Shown: positions 1 through 10,257 of the stretch, piece by piece
Layout: each line of letters begins with the position of its first letter
Numbering within the stretch: the stretch's first letter is position 1
Assembly: GCA_031216915.1 (NCBI GenBank)
Contig: CM062291.1
Location: 31,562,484 to 31,626,483, forward strand
Direction of reading: 5' to 3'
DNA from: Pictodentalium vernedei
Lineage: Eukaryota > Mollusca > Scaphopoda > Dentaliida > Dentaliidae
Length of the DNA stretch: 64,000 nt
The notes under the pieces: generated by a model
What the model saw: only the letters and a program-made list of their open reading frames with translations
Databases searched by the model: none
What the model was told of the DNA's origin: nothing
Position numbers and translations under genes: made by a program

Positions 1-533
1 AGAAAAAAATATTGAACGTGCAACATCCCATTACAACCCTCTATCCATGTGCCAGATATAAAAAGTGTAGGTTGAACCATGTTGGAGTGAGGGGTGGTAA
101 CATAAAATAGAGAAAAAAACTAAAACAAACCACAACAAAAATGGCCGCCATGCCGCCATCTTGGATTTTGAAGAAAAAATATTGAACTTGCATCATCCCC
201 TCCCCACCCTCTATTCATGTGCCAAATATGCAAAGTGTAGCTTGAACCATGTTGGTGGAAGGGGTGGTAACATGAAAATATAGAAAAAAAGCTTAAAAAA
301 ACACAACAAAAATGGCCGCCATTCCACCATCTTGGATTTTGAAAAAAAAATTTTGAGCGTGCATCATCCCCTCGGAACCATTTTTCCATGTACCAAATAT
401 GAAAGGTGTAGCTTAAAGCATGTTGGAGGGAGAGGTGGTAACATAAAAAACAGACAGACAAACGGACAGACAGATGGATGGACAGATGGACGGAGTGCAA
501 TCCTATAGTTTCCTTACGGTTCCCGTAAGGGAC
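1..533. repeat. Tandem-repeat element remnant with GACAGACGGAC tail
   Basis: Three head-to-tail units of about 172 bp (1-170, 171-342, 343-450) share the phrases TTGAACNTGCATCATCCCC and ATGGCCGCCAT. They are followed by a GACA/GACGGAC microsatellite (448-498) and a small terminal hairpin (CTTACGGTTCCCGTAAG). The order tandem core, GGAC microsatellite, terminal hairpin is the same as in the Helentron-like repeats further along, so this is probably the 3' end of such an element cut by the window edge. The 146-codon minus-strand frame over it is a product of the repeats. Confidence 0.6.
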
Positions 534-914
534 TAATAAATTGTAAGGTAACCATAACAAAATCTAAGTCAATGACACACACCAGAACTTTTTTTGAACA
601 TGTCAAGGCAATAGGAACCAGTATAGTGCTAAATTTTGGCTTATCACAGCGGAGAAGTGCTGAGTCACTTCATATAGGGTTTCCACAAGGATTTCAGCAT
701 GTTAGAGTATTTGGGTTCAGCCCTGGTAATTCACCCTCAGCAATCAGCAGTGCCGAGCAAAATGCAGAGGAAACGAAAAATATCCACAGCAAAAATACTG
801 CTGAGGATGGCTTCTTCAGAAAGGCTTGTGGCTGCAGAAATTGCACAACTTCCAGGTTACACAAGGAATCAAACCATGTGGGTTGCACTATGCTGTATTG
901 CTAATCTTACCATT
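534..914. other. Unannotated interval
   Basis: Overlapping frames of 64-110 codons on both strands show no recognisable domain and no convincing splice structure. I see no repeat shared with the rest of the window. Confidence 0.4.
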
Positions 915-1122
915 TACAGTACAAGTTGCAGCATAACCACTAGAAACTATGTGTTCTGCTTTTTCTGTGTTGATAACACCAGAATCTGACATCAGTTTCT
1001 GGAAAGCTCCTACACAGCTTTCCAGAAACTGATGTCAGATTCTGGTGTTATCAACACAGAAGCAATGAGATACTTAGTTTGTGGTTACCGGTATGCTACA
1101 TCATATTTTCACTCATACTATA
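915..1122. mobile_element. Foldback MITE with TACAGTA ends
   Basis: A near-perfect hairpin occupies the centre (about 964-1062; arms of about 44 nt including CAGAATCTGACATCAG, loop of about 7 nt). Outer inverted ends read TACAGTACAAG on the left and, reversed, TATAGTATGAG on the right. A diverged copy is at 59856-60072. TACAGT ends next to TA suggest the Tc1/mariner group; no transposase is present. Confidence 0.7.
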
Positions 1123-1442
1123 CATATTGAGCAAGTCGCCAGCTTACTTCCAAGATTTTTTCTCAGCATTCACGCTGTTCATGATATTGGCATGATCTAA
1201 TTGAGTAAAAGATTCTGCACACTGATTGTGATTATATACACATATATCTCGAACTACTTTCACATGTTAAAGTTACTTGAAAGTTTTCACTTCACTGCAC
1301 ACTACATATACATGGCAATTGAGATTATGCCCTGCCCCCTGATGATTTTTACACAATTGAATAGGCTTCACAGCAATTGCCGTAGAAGCACCAGTTTTGC
1401 ACAACAATTTTTTTTGCTGAGGAAACAAGGATGAATTACTAG
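1123..1442. other. Unannotated interval
   Basis: AT-rich sequence with no repeat or coding signal that I can support. Confidence 0.4.
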
Positions 1443-1545
1443 GACAATGCTTTAGTTTCGATCCTGGCCAGGGGTAACTGCATTGAGTCCATAGGTAAGG
1501 CCCTTCATCCTGATTGCCCACGTGGGGGCACCGTGGAATCATGTA
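1443..1545 (+). mobile_element. SINE fragment
   Basis: Contains a box-B-like stretch (GTTTCGATCCTGG) followed by the family's GGGGGCACCGTG segment. The 5' part and the tail are missing. It abuts the inverted SINE pair that follows. Confidence 0.5.
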
Positions 1546-1805
1546 CTATTTATTAATTAAGGCTTAACCACACTTTAACAGCCAAGGTCATATCGTGTCG
1601 GTGACAGTTTTATGGGTGGAGGAAGCCGGAGTACCCGGAGAGAACCACCAAGCAACGATGAGCAGCTGTGCAAGCTCCCCAACATCGTAACTCCGCACTG
1701 CAGCACAGGCAGGATTAGATTAGTTGAAGATGTGCGCACCATCGATGAGCAGTACCCCTTAGTACATGGCTTCATCGTGCCCCCATGTGGACAATCAAGC
1801 CATGT
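1546..1805 (-). mobile_element. SINE body, first half of an inverted pair
   Basis: Read on the minus strand this has the family body: the phrase GTACTCCGGCTTCCTCC, then the 3' tail. The A/T-rich terminus is at 1546 and the truncated head side at 1805. It meets a second copy head to head at about 1805. The 104- and 157-codon frames here come from the SINE. Confidence 0.7.
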
Positions 1806-2070
1806 ACTAAGGCGTGGGGGCACGATGACACCATGTACTAAAAAGACGTACTGCATGTCGATGGTGTGCAGGTCTTCAACCAATGCTAAACCTGCTTGCA
1901 CAGAGATAGTACACTGGGAAGAGTAACAGTTACTCGCCATTGCTTGGTGCTTCTCTCTGGGTACTCCGGCTTCCTCCACCTGTAAAACCATCAGACATGA
2001 GGTGACCCTGAGGTGACCCTGGCTGTCAAAGGTGTTATTAAACCCCAATACATAAATTAATAAATAACAA
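1806..2070 (+). mobile_element. SINE body, second half of an inverted pair
   Basis: Same body as its neighbour but on the plus strand, ending in AATACATAAATTAATAAATAA. Both copies lack a tRNA- or 5S-like head. A transcript through both would fold into a long imperfect hairpin. Confidence 0.7.
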
Positions 2071-2183
2071 TGCTTTCAATAGTCAGGGTCAGATCTGGTC
2101 GGATAGGTGATTTGGTTTCATACTTTGATGTGTTAAGTGGTTAGAAAAAAGTATCGTAACTAGAAACAACAACTCAAAGGCAT

Positions 2184-2611
2184 CAGGTAATTAATTATAA
2201 TTATTATTTATTGGTGTTTAAGGTCACATACATATGCAGAATGGCTAATCATGACCGTGACAGTTTCACGGGTCGAGGAAGCCAAAGCACCCGGAGAGAA
2301 CCACCGAGCAATGACGAGCAGCTGCCAGCTCTCCAACATCGTAACTCTGCACTGCAGCACAGGCAGGGTTAGATTGGTTGAAGGCATGCGCACCATCTAC
2401 ATGCAGTATGCCTTAGTACACGGCATCATCGTGCCCCCATGTGGACAATCGGGTTAAGTGACTTGTCCAAGGACAGAATGTGGGAGACCGAATCGAACGC
2501 TCAGATGGTCACCCATCCGAGGACTAACCAGGCTCGACGTTGCTGCTTAACCTCGGTGATCTGACAAGAACCGGTTACCGCAACGCCACCGTGCCCCCAC
2601 CAGATAATTAA
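2184..2611 (-). mobile_element. SINE with a 5S rRNA-derived head
   Basis: The minus-strand head (about 2460-2595) reads like 5S rRNA: ATCACCGAGGTTAAGCAGC, then CCTCGGATGGGTGACC, which are the box A and box C regions of the 5S internal promoter. The body and AATAAATAA tail match the tRNA-headed copies in this window. Imperfect 11-bp direct repeats flank it (2184-2194 and 2601-2611, one mismatch). The right one contains the TTAA used by the following MITE. It is a retrotransposed element, not a 5S gene. Confidence 0.8.
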
Positions 2612-2848
2612 CCTTTTACCTAACGCAGACGATATCAACATTTATTATTTTAAATATCATTTTTAAAACTTTTTCAAAAAATTTCAACAAAACCCTATCA
2701 TGTGACCCCCTCATTGGAATGAGCTCAATGAGCTCGTTCCAATGAGGGGTCACATGATAGGGTTTCGTTGAAATCTTTTGAAAAATATTTTTTCAGCTGC
2801 TGAATTTGCATATTACAGGGGCGAATGTGGCTGATTCGTTGGTTAAAG
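2612..2848. mobile_element. TTAA MITE, family A
   Basis: Begins after TTAA (2608-2611). Family A has one end like GCAGACGATATCAAAATTTATT and the other like GCATATTACGCGGGCGGATG, with palindromic arms around ATATCATGTGACCCCTC. Here the hairpin is intact (ATTGG pairs with CCAAT), but the right terminus has decayed to GGTTAAAGAAC. Confidence 0.8.
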
Positions 2849-3414
2849 AACATGCATGAATGGAATTAATGTTTACACATTTTGACCCAATTTCACACCT
2901 TTGGCCTTCATGGAACCACCAACTACCAACACGCTAAGTTTGGTGGTGGTTGGCTCAGGAGAAAGGTAACAAACAGACACAAACGTTTTGCAGATTAGTA
3001 GAGATAAACCAAATTATCTTGCTGTTTTCAACTGATTCTTCGTAACTTCACAAAAATATAATGAGTTGTTCTTTTTAACCGTCTGCAAAAACCCAACAGG
3101 TTTTCTCTTTCTTTTCCATAAGCAAGGCTTATATTTCATCTAAAGTTGGAAGCATCCATTTGGATTCTCACCAAAATGGTTGCAAGAATCCATACCTGCT
3201 ATGAGTGTCCCAGAATCCCATGAGGTCACTATGGTTGAACCACTGTTGTATACTGATAACACATGTTCAACCATTTATCCAACACAGTAAAACAATATTT
3301 ACCAACAATAAAACCTTACAAATGTGGCTGTCACTGGAGCCGGTTCCATTGACAGCCATATTTGTACAATGTTATTGACAAAGTGGCAGGAGTTTTCAGG
3401 TCATGTTAGCCTTG
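2849..3414. other. Unannotated interval
   Basis: No supported gene. A short imperfect inverted pair lies near 3320-3370 (AAATGTGGCTGTCA and TGACAGCCATATTT), perhaps a small degenerate hairpin element. Confidence 0.35.
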
Positions 3415-3849
3415 TACAGTGGAACCCTGTTAATTGAATAGCCGCTTTGCCAATGAAAATTATTCAATTAACAGAAGTATTCAATTAACAGGGATTGTCA
3501 CTTTCCTGTATTCTAGAGATAAACTTTGCATTTATTCTATTATATCTTGTTTGACAGAGCTCCATGAGCTCTGTCAAACAAGCTATAATAGATTAAATGC
3601 CTGTATTAAGTGTAGTTAGGCCAAATAGGTCTATAAACAAACAAAAATTGGGGAGAGTCACGGTAATTTCTCAACGGGTTACAAAATTTTTTATCCAATT
3701 AACAAGAGTTTACTCTATAACCTATATTCAATTAAAAGGTCAAATTTGTACTGGAGGTATGGTAAATGGTTCTGTGTTGGCAAATTATATTCAATTAACA
3801 GGGATATACAATTAAGAGATATCCAATTAAGTGGGCTCCACTAGCTGTA
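3415..3849. mobile_element. MITE family E, pogo/Tc1-like ends
   Basis: Inverted ends TACAGTGGAACCC and, reversed, TACAGCTAGTGGAGCCC, each followed by repeats of ATTCAATTAACAGGG. The middle (about 3541-3592) is a hairpin with tip GACAGAGCTCCATGAGCTC. A second copy at 59683-60236 carries another MITE. TA-flanked CAGTGGA ends are typical of pogo/Tigger-type mariner relatives; that class is inferred. Confidence 0.7.
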
Positions 3850-4020
3850 TTGGTCAATTTGCTGCCATTATGTTAGGTAAAGGGTTATACTGACATTTTT
3901 TTCAGGTGAATCCTAGCAGAGGCACAGTGAGAATCTACATGGATTCTCCTCGCTGGTTTTGTTGCGTGAATCTTTGCATGAATCCATACTTGGATGTTCA
4001 TTGAAATATAAGTCCTGCAT

Positions 4021-4588
4021 TAGTGCTCAAACAACTAGTGAATTCCAAAGTCGACTAGTCAATACCCAGAAGTCAAGTCGACTTCAACTAGTCATTGGTG
4101 ATAACCTGTCTCCTTATAACAGTGTTGGTGTTCCGGTAGAGTGCTGAAGGTCCAAATTTGGCTTCACTTGGGCATTCATATACAGCAACTTACTGGAACA
4201 TTATTCTGTTAATGTGCTTCTAATTATGCTAAGAGTTAAATTATATAGTCTTATTTAATTTGCCTTGTTGCGATTTATGGGAGAGTGCCTACAGGCACTC
4301 TCCGATAAATTGCAACAAGGCAAATTAATAACATATCCTGATAGCCCAAAATAATTCAGCACTCTACTAGTACCAGTTAAAACAAACTACTGTCACTACT
4401 ATTAGACGGCAACAGATGTATACATTGCTTGCCCAATTTTGCTGTTCAAACTGTCTGACAGTGGCACAGAAGGGATACTATTTACCTAAAAGCTTGAACT
4501 CCTCTGACTAGTCGACTGCACATTTGAGAGTCGACTACTGGTTTGCCCAGAGTCGACATCGACTAGTCGACTAATCGTTTGAGTACTA
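4021..4588. mobile_element. hAT-type MITE with 8-bp target duplication
   Basis: Termini TAGTGCTCAAAC and GTTTGAGTACTA form 12-bp inverted repeats with one mismatch. Perfect 8-bp direct repeats TCCTGCAT flank them (4013-4020 and 4589-4596). The same flanking sequence without the element is at about 5135-5180, where TCCTGCAT occurs once. Subterminal GTCGACTAGTC motifs repeat at both ends, and the centre is a hairpin (about 4258-4326). An 8-bp duplication with short inverted ends is the hAT signature. Confidence 0.85.
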
Positions 4589-4875
4589 TCCTGCATAAGG
4601 GTATTTTTGGACAGGGGTATTTTCCCCAACTTTCACACACACACAAACCTCCTAGCACTATGAGAATAATTGGCAATGAAAAACATAATGCAAAGAAAAT
4701 TCCAGATCCAAAACCAAAGTGACTGGAAGGATATTTTTTCAATTCCATTCAATTTACACCTTCTTGAAAATCTTCAAGATAACAAACTTCATGAAACCTG
4801 ATGAGTACATCAAAAGAGCCACAAGTCATTTCATATGAACAACTGTGGGAAGCTGACATCATGAACATCAGCAGG
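4589..4875. repeat. Local duplication, copy 1
   Basis: Nearly identical to 5162-5441, from TCCTGCATAAG through GGAAGCTGACATCATGAA. It includes a short CA microsatellite and a minus-strand frame beginning MELKKYPSSHFGFGSGIFF that occurs in both copies. I do not recognise that protein and think it non-coding. Confidence 0.75.
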
Positions 4876-5127
4876 CCTGAAAATAAGCTGTCTGACATTT
4901 GCAAAATGAGGTCCCTAGAGGGTGAATTTGATGATGCTATCCCATACAGTGGGCCAATTTATCCTCTGGGTACCTCTTTTTTGTTTAGTTTTGAGACCCT
5001 GATTCAGATTGAGGTTCACAGAGGGTAAATTTAGTGATGCTACCCTGCTGTGAAGGGTAGCATCACTAAATTCACCTTCTGGGGACCTCATTCGGCAGAT
5101 GTCAGTCTGCTTATTTTCTGCCTTGGC
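4873..5127. mobile_element. MITE family G (Mutator-like)
   Basis: Long inverted ends: AGGCCTGAAAATAAGC on the left, and GCTTATTTTCTGCC on the right. Nested inner palindromes include GATGCTACCCTGCTGTGAAG. This copy sits between the two local duplicates. See 44133-44383 for the family's target duplication. Confidence 0.7.
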
Positions 5128-5161
5128 ATGAATGATACTTGGATGCTCATCGAAATATAAG

Positions 5162-5441
5162 TCCTGCATAAGAGTATTTTTGGACAGGGGTATTTTCCCC
5201 AACTTTCACACACACACAAACCTCCTAGCACTATGAGAATAATCGGCAATGAAAAACATAATGCAAAGAAAATTCCAGATCCAAAACCAAAGTGACTGGA
5301 AGGATATTTTTTCAATTCCATTCAATTTACACCTTCTTGAAAATCTTCAAGATAACAAACTTCATGAAACCTGATGAGTACATCAAAAGAGCCCCAAGTC
5401 ATTTCATATGAACAACTGTGGGAAGCTGACATCATGAAGAT
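5162..5441. repeat. Local duplication, copy 2 (holds the hAT empty site)
   Basis: Matches 4589-4875 with few differences and extends left to about 5133, matching 3984-4020. Here TCCTGCAT is single and uninterrupted, so this copy preserves the pre-insertion state of the hAT MITE. Confidence 0.75.
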
Positions 5442-5682
5442 CAGTACACATTCAATTTTCTCTGACAAGACTTGTTTCTTCACCAATAATGCTCTAGGTT
5501 TGACATAAACACAAATAATGACTGCTATGATAGTGATGTGATTTTTCATCAGTAATTGATAATTTCCTCCCAGCACTCTGTAACTCCCAATGTGCTGCAA
5601 GCATTGTTGTGTAGTCTGAGTGTAGACAAAACCAATGAACTCAAGAACTTATTGTAATCACTGAAGATGGTACAGTGCCAAA
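5442..5682. other. Unannotated interval
   Basis: No supported feature. Confidence 0.35.
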
Positions 5683-5686
5683 TTAA

Positions 5687-6158
5687 CCCTCTACCTAACA
5701 AAATCGATCGCATCTGTACACTTAATTTACAAATTTCACAGATGAAACAAGAGGTTGCATCACTGATGCAGGGTCGAGTGGCTAACGCAAAGGTGGCTAT
5801 GAACTAAAAAAGTGGACCGAGCCCATTTTCAAACTCGATCAAGAAAATATTCATGGAAACCCACAGAACAAAAATGAATTGGATCAGTTGACGTTTGTTC
5901 AAGTTAACTAAGTTATATGAGCATAAAGGGAAAGGTTGCCCACCGACTCGCACGCCTGCCCAGCGACCGATGCTCGCCATACCAATAGTCAAGTTTTTTT
6001 TGAAAACTCAACTAAAAAGAAGCAATTTTTCACAAAATGTCTGCAAAAACATATGTGACTCATCGAGTTCGTCCCAGTGGGAGGTCAAGATATATTTTTT
6101 TTAATTTTAGTGAAAAATGTTTTTAAAAATATTTCAAATAACACATCTTTATATCGGC
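5687..6158. mobile_element. Decayed TTAA MITE with an internal unknown insert
   Basis: Starts TTAACCCTCTACCTAAC like family A, but resembles it only for about 75 bp. The right part (about 6010-6130: CTCATCGAGTTCGTCCCAGT and poly-A/T arms) again looks like a worn family A hairpin. The piece between (about 5760-6010) has no counterpart in this window. Confidence 0.4.
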
Positions 6159-6162
6159 TTAA

Positions 6163-6367
6163 ACCCCTTCACTCTGATGTCAAAATACCAAAATTTCAGG
6201 AAGCTATTTTTTCCCATAATGCATCTAGAAATTAAACCAGTTCAATCTCGTTTGACAGAGCTCAATGAGCTCTGTCAAACGAGATTGAATTGGTTAAATT
6301 TCTAGTTGCATTATGGGAAGTTTTTTCTGCCTGAAATTTAGATATTTTGACATCAGTGTGCAGAGGG
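6163..6367. mobile_element. TTAA MITE, family C
   Basis: Family C is defined by ends of the form CCCTTCACTCTGATGTCAAA, arms CCCATAATGCATCTAG, and the hairpin tip TTTGACAGAGCTCAATGAGC. This copy keeps TTAA at both sides (6159-6162 and 6368-6371). Confidence 0.8.
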
Positions 6368-6371
6368 TTAA

Positions 6372-6737
6372 AGGGTCAATTGTTGGTGGCAGTCTGTACA
6401 AGACAGAGTGGTGGTAACCTGTAGCGACAGGTTTTTTTGCGATTTATCAACCAGCCTGGTTGGTCTGGATCTCTTAGTCTTGTGAAAAAAGCAGTCCGCT
6501 TTGAGTGCCAGATGCCGTGGGCTCCTACCTGGATCCCACACTTCTCTCTCAATATGTTACATTCGTTGCTCACCCAACCCTCAGCAGTTGGTGAATCTTA
6601 AAAGAATGGGAGAGTAGTGTTATGGTCAAGGTATCATGGCCATTTACCAACCAGCCTGGTTGTTTCAGATTCTGTAGTTTCAGTTTCTTTGTGCACTAGA
6701 AGTCATGGATGTGAGCCTTCGTTCCTGCAATTCTCTC
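6372..6737. other. Unclassified repeat fragments
   Basis: The phrase ACCAACCAGCCTGGTTG occurs twice (near 6448 and 6646) in related flanks, suggesting a two-unit repeat. I cannot classify it further. Confidence 0.35.
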
Positions 6738-6741
6738 TTAA

Positions 6742-6986
6742 CCCTTTACCTAACATGAAAAGCAGACGACACTTGCAAAAAAAATTCTTGAACAACTACT
6801 TTTTTTTTCATTTTTTGTCTCAAAAACATAGGTTATGACCCCACATTGGAACGAGCTCGACAAGCTCGTTCCAATGAGGGGTCATAACCCATGTTTTTGT
6901 GACAAAAAATGAAAAAATAATCAAAATTAACTGACGATTTTTTAGAATAGCGCTGGCCGGTTTTGGCTGTTACGTTGGGTAAAGGG
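6742..6986. mobile_element. TTAA MITE, family B
   Basis: Family B has one end CCTAACATGAAAAGCAGACG and the other GCTGGCCGGTTTTGGC, with arms AAAACATAGGTTATGACC. TTAA is present at 6738-6741 and 6987-6990. The hairpin pair is ATTGG with CCAAT. Confidence 0.85.
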
Positions 6987-6990
6987 TTAA

Positions 6991-7255
6991 TCTGAACATG
7001 GATAGTCCATGGTAAGTGATAATGTGATCAGTAGAATGGTTACTGGTGGGGGAGGCAAATATTTGCAGTTTGTTAAGAAAATTCGAATGCTTTTTCGCTG
7101 GTAAGAAAATTTGAGAAATGGAAGAAAAATTAGGAGGCATTAGGGGCTTAAGCTCAGGCCTTTATATTACCCAAATTCAGGGCGGCAAAGGCTGTGCCCA
7201 AATTAGGAGTTGGATACCAACAGCTTGTTGTAACATTATAAAATAATTATATTTT
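6991..7255. other. Unannotated interval
   Basis: No supported feature. Confidence 0.35.
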
Positions 7256-7259
7256 TTAA

Positions 7260-7472
7260 CCCTTCACCGAACGAATCGGCCGCATCCGCCCGCGTAATAT
7301 GCAAATTCAGCTGTTGAAAAAATATTCTTTATAAAAAAAATATCAACAAAACCTTGTTGAGCTTGTTCCAACGAGGGGTCACATGATATGGTTTTGTTGA
7401 AACTTTTTGAAAAATTTGAAAAAATGGTATTTAAAATAATAAATTTTGATATCATCTGCATTGGGTAAAGGG
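7260..7472. mobile_element. TTAA MITE, family A, left arm tip lost
   Basis: Inverted relative to the 2.6-kb copy. The left half of the hairpin tip is deleted, so only GAGCTTGTTCCAACGAGGGG remains. It shares TTAA 7473-7476 with the next element. Confidence 0.8.
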
Positions 7473-7476
7473 TTAA

Positions 7477-7694
7477 CCCTTTGAAGCCTGAAGGACGGTT
7501 TTCCGGCCAGTGAAAATTATAAGTCATACTTTCATCAAGTAGGATGGCTCCTAAGCTAAAGAGTTGGGTAGACCAATCAATAGACCCGTCTGCACATTGA
7601 AAATATTAATTGCTCTACCCCCAAATAATGAATATGGACTCTTCCAATTGCTAACATTGAACTGACATGGAAGATACCACCAGTGTTCAAAGGG
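7477..7694. mobile_element. TTAA MITE, family I
   Basis: Ends CCCTTTGAAGCCTGAAGG and GTGTTCAAAGGG. Its interior contains GAAAATATTAATTGCTCTAC, the unoccupied version of the site used by the family A copy at 7757. Confidence 0.75.
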
Positions 7695-7737
7695 TTACTA
7701 AGTCATTCATAGTAACGCAAAATGTCGAATGTTTGCC

Positions 7738-8087
7738 TCGGCGTTGAAAATATTAACCCTTTACCCAACGAATCGCCCGCATCCGCCCGCGTAATATGCA
7801 AATTCAGCAGCTGGAAAAATAGTATTTTTGCGAAAAATTTCAACAAAACCATATCGTGTAACCCCTCTTTGGAACGAGCTCGTCGAGCTCGTTCCAAAGA
7901 GGGGTCACATGATATGGTTTTGTTGAAATGTTTTGAAATAATTTAAAAAATGATATTTAAAATAATAAATTTTGATATCATCTGCGTTGGGTAAAGAGTT
8001 AATTGCTCTACCCCCAAATAATGAATATGAACTCTTCCAATTGCTAACATTGAACTGACATGGAAGATACTACCAGTGTGCAAAGGG
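7738..8087. mobile_element. Family I fragment split by a family A MITE
   Basis: Left piece TTGAAAATATTAA is followed by the family A insertion. The right piece (8003-8087) continues TTGCTCTACCCCCAAATAAT and ends GCAAAGGGTTAA. Alignment to 7590-7694 shows one TTAA before insertion and two after. Confidence 0.8.
7757..7998. mobile_element. TTAA MITE, family A, nested in family I
   Basis: Flanked by TTAA 7753-7756 and 7999-8002. Perfect hairpin with CTTTGG pairing CCAAAG. The empty site is at about 7589-7612. Confidence 0.9.
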
Positions 8088-8346
8088 TTAAGAAATACTT
8101 TTACACCATGCAAAATAGGTCTTAGAAAGCCCTGTATTATATTCTATTTCTATGTATATATTGACTAATAATACAGTTTCTAATATTTTGGGCACATTTT
8201 TCACTTGAATCTGATGTGCCCAAATTAGGTGAATAGAAAGGCCTGCATAAACTTTTTTTGAGACAAAAAAATAGAATATTTAATTATTCAAGACATTTTA
8301 TTGCAAGTGACATCAGCTGTTAAGATTGAGTAACCTAAAGGGTTAA

Positions 8347-8589
8347 CTCTTAACACACTGAGTATTTTCAAACTATTTTTCATCAAATCTTGTCATGGCT
8401 GCTCTGAAGCAGCCAGGACTAGATTTAATGAAAAGTTCATCTCAATTTATCTCGAGAAATCATCGGTCAAACAGGTTCATGCAATTTACAGGGAGGAAAT
8501 ATGGTTAATTGTGTCCAATTATACTAATTTCAGTGGTAAGAGATTTTGCGTCCCCTTGGCAGGAATATCCACCAGCAGCATGCAAGAAG
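8347..8589. mobile_element. TTAA MITE, family D
   Basis: Ends CTCTTAACACACTGAG and GCATGCAAGAAG. Contains the family hairpin CATGGCTGC with GCAGCCAGGACTAGATTT. Inverted relative to 23938-24176. Shares TTAA 8590-8593 with the next element. Confidence 0.7.
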
Positions 8590-8593
8590 TTAA

Positions 8594-8834
8594 CCCTTTA
8601 CCCAATGCAGACGATATCAAAATTTATTATTTTAAATATCGTTTTTTTTAATTTTTCAAAAAATTTCAACAAAACCATATCATGTGACCCCCTCACTGGA
8701 AGGAGCTCAGCAAGCTCGTTCCAAAGAGGGGTCACATGATATGATTTTGTTGAAATTTTTTAAAAAATAATATTTTTTCAGCTGCTGAATTTGCATATTA
8801 TGCGGACAGATGTGCCATTTTATTGGGTAAAGAA
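8594..8834. mobile_element. TTAA MITE, family A
   Basis: Right terminus has decayed (GGTAAAGAACTAA). The tip is mismatched (CACTGG against CCAAAG). The left breakpoint of the 1545-bp tandem duplication lies in its tip at 8713. Confidence 0.8.
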
Positions 8835-8933
8835 CTAAAAAAAATTTTTTAAAACATGCTTGAAGTTACAAATGACTAAAGAACTTTTTCAGCCAGTCCT
8901 GATGAAGTAGTTTCCCAGCAGCGAGACTGTTAA

Positions 8934-9137
8934 CCCCCTTCACTCTGATGTCAAAATACTAAAATTTCAGGAAGCTGTTTTTTCCCATAATGCATCTAGA
9001 AATTTAACCAATTCAATCTCGTTTAACAGAGCTCAATGAGCTCTGTCAAAAGAGATTGAATTGGTTAAATTTCTAGTTGCATTATGGGAAATTTTTCTGC
9101 TTGAAATTTAGATATTTTGACATCAGTGTGCAGGGAG
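8934..9137. mobile_element. TTAA MITE, family C
   Basis: TTAA at 8930-8933 and 9138-9141. The hairpin tip carries TTTAACAGAGC on one side, a change from TTTGACAGAGC in the duplicate. Confidence 0.85.
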
Positions 9138-9590
9138 TTAATCTATAATTGGACTGAGGGACAAAAACATTGCAGAAATCCAATACAGTTGACATTTACA
9201 GATGTCCCTAGAGCTAGTCGTTATGTCTACCATCACCTTATTACCAACAGACAATCAAAAGATAATAGTTTCCAAGTTATATATTATCCACCAAATTATA
9301 CAGTTTTATTCTCAATTTTATTCTTTTTACTTCAAAAAGAGCCTACTCAAGGAAACTATCCAAATTGAGAGATTCTCAACTTTCTCTAGTTTTGCTCTAA
9401 AGACAAGAAGGATAAAAAATTATTAAAACAGTAATAAGCAGATGATTTCTGTCTACAGTAAGAAACAAATTAATGAAGAGTTCATTTGCTGAAATTCTAG
9501 ACACAGGTAGGAGTAAGCATTGGCACTGTTCCAGCAGCTTTTGAAAAACTGAATTCCACAAATTTCTATGACATTTTATGACTCATTTAA

Positions 9591-9842
9591 CCCTTTACCT
9601 AACACGAAAAGGAAAAGCAGATAACACTTGCAAATAAAGTTGTTTTTAAGCACTAATTTTTTTGATTTTTAGCGTCAAAAACATAGCTTATGATCCCTCA
9701 TTGGAACGAGCTCATTGAGCTCGTTCCAATGACGGGTCATAAGCTATGTTTTTGTGACAAAAAAATAAACAGGTAATAAAAATTGAATGGAGAAGTTTGT
9801 GAAAAGTGCTGGCCGGTTTTGGTCGTTACGTTGGGTAAAGGG
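9591..9842. mobile_element. TTAA MITE, family B
   Basis: TTAA at 9587-9590 and 9843-9846. ATTGG/CCAAT hairpin with a distinctive extra AAAGG near the left end, shared only with its duplicate at 11136. Confidence 0.85.
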
Positions 9843-10165
9843 TTAACTCAAATTTCATGACCTTGCAAATGTAAATTCATATAGTTTCCATAATTTCCCA
9901 TAACCTGTTGAGAGAAAGTCAGTGTAAACAAGAGCTATGCCTGCCATTGCATAATAAGCCTGGTAAGCTTTTTCGAATTGTACAAAACCACTGCTTTCAT
10001 TCTCAAGACCTCCATTTCAATGTGCAGTCCTCCAGAGCAAAAAACAATGTTATCATCCGGAAAAAAAAGTTTACTGACAAACGGACAGATGGATGAACAG
10101 ACATTGTTTTACTCGAGAAATACTCTAAGCTGAAAATCCTCCAAGTGGGAAAAGGTCCATCCCTC

Positions 10166-10257
10166 CAGACCTGAAAATAAGCAATCTGTCATTTGCAGAA
10201 AGAGGGCACCAGAAGGTGACTTTTCTGATGTTATTCCATAGTGCACTAGAATCCACC
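10166..10257. mobile_element. MITE family G, left part only
   Basis: Begins CAGACCTGAAAATAAGC and stops at the tandem-duplication junction, where it is fused to the right half of a family A MITE. Confidence 0.75.

Larger units (their letters stand above)
8713..10257. repeat. Tandem duplication, copy 1 (1545 bp)
   Basis: Repeated at 10258-11802 with a constant offset of 1545 and only scattered substitutions. Runs from the tip of a family A MITE to the middle of a family G MITE. The frames at 9117-9426 and 9908-10096 recur at the same offset and have no recognisable domain. Confidence 0.9.

Noticed and set aside
120..560. 146-codon minus-strand frame
   Set aside because: It covers about 172-bp tandem repeats and a GACA microsatellite (SIHLSVRLSV residues).
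2460..2600. A 5S rRNA gene or pseudogene on its own
   Set aside because: The 5S-like segment is joined to the SINE body in two separate copies with flanking direct repeats, so it is a SINE head.
4563..5321. Repeated minus-strand frame MELKKYPSSHF as a duplicated exon
   Set aside because: Both copies are within a short local duplication with no splice signals in a consistent arrangement, and one extends into the hAT MITE end.
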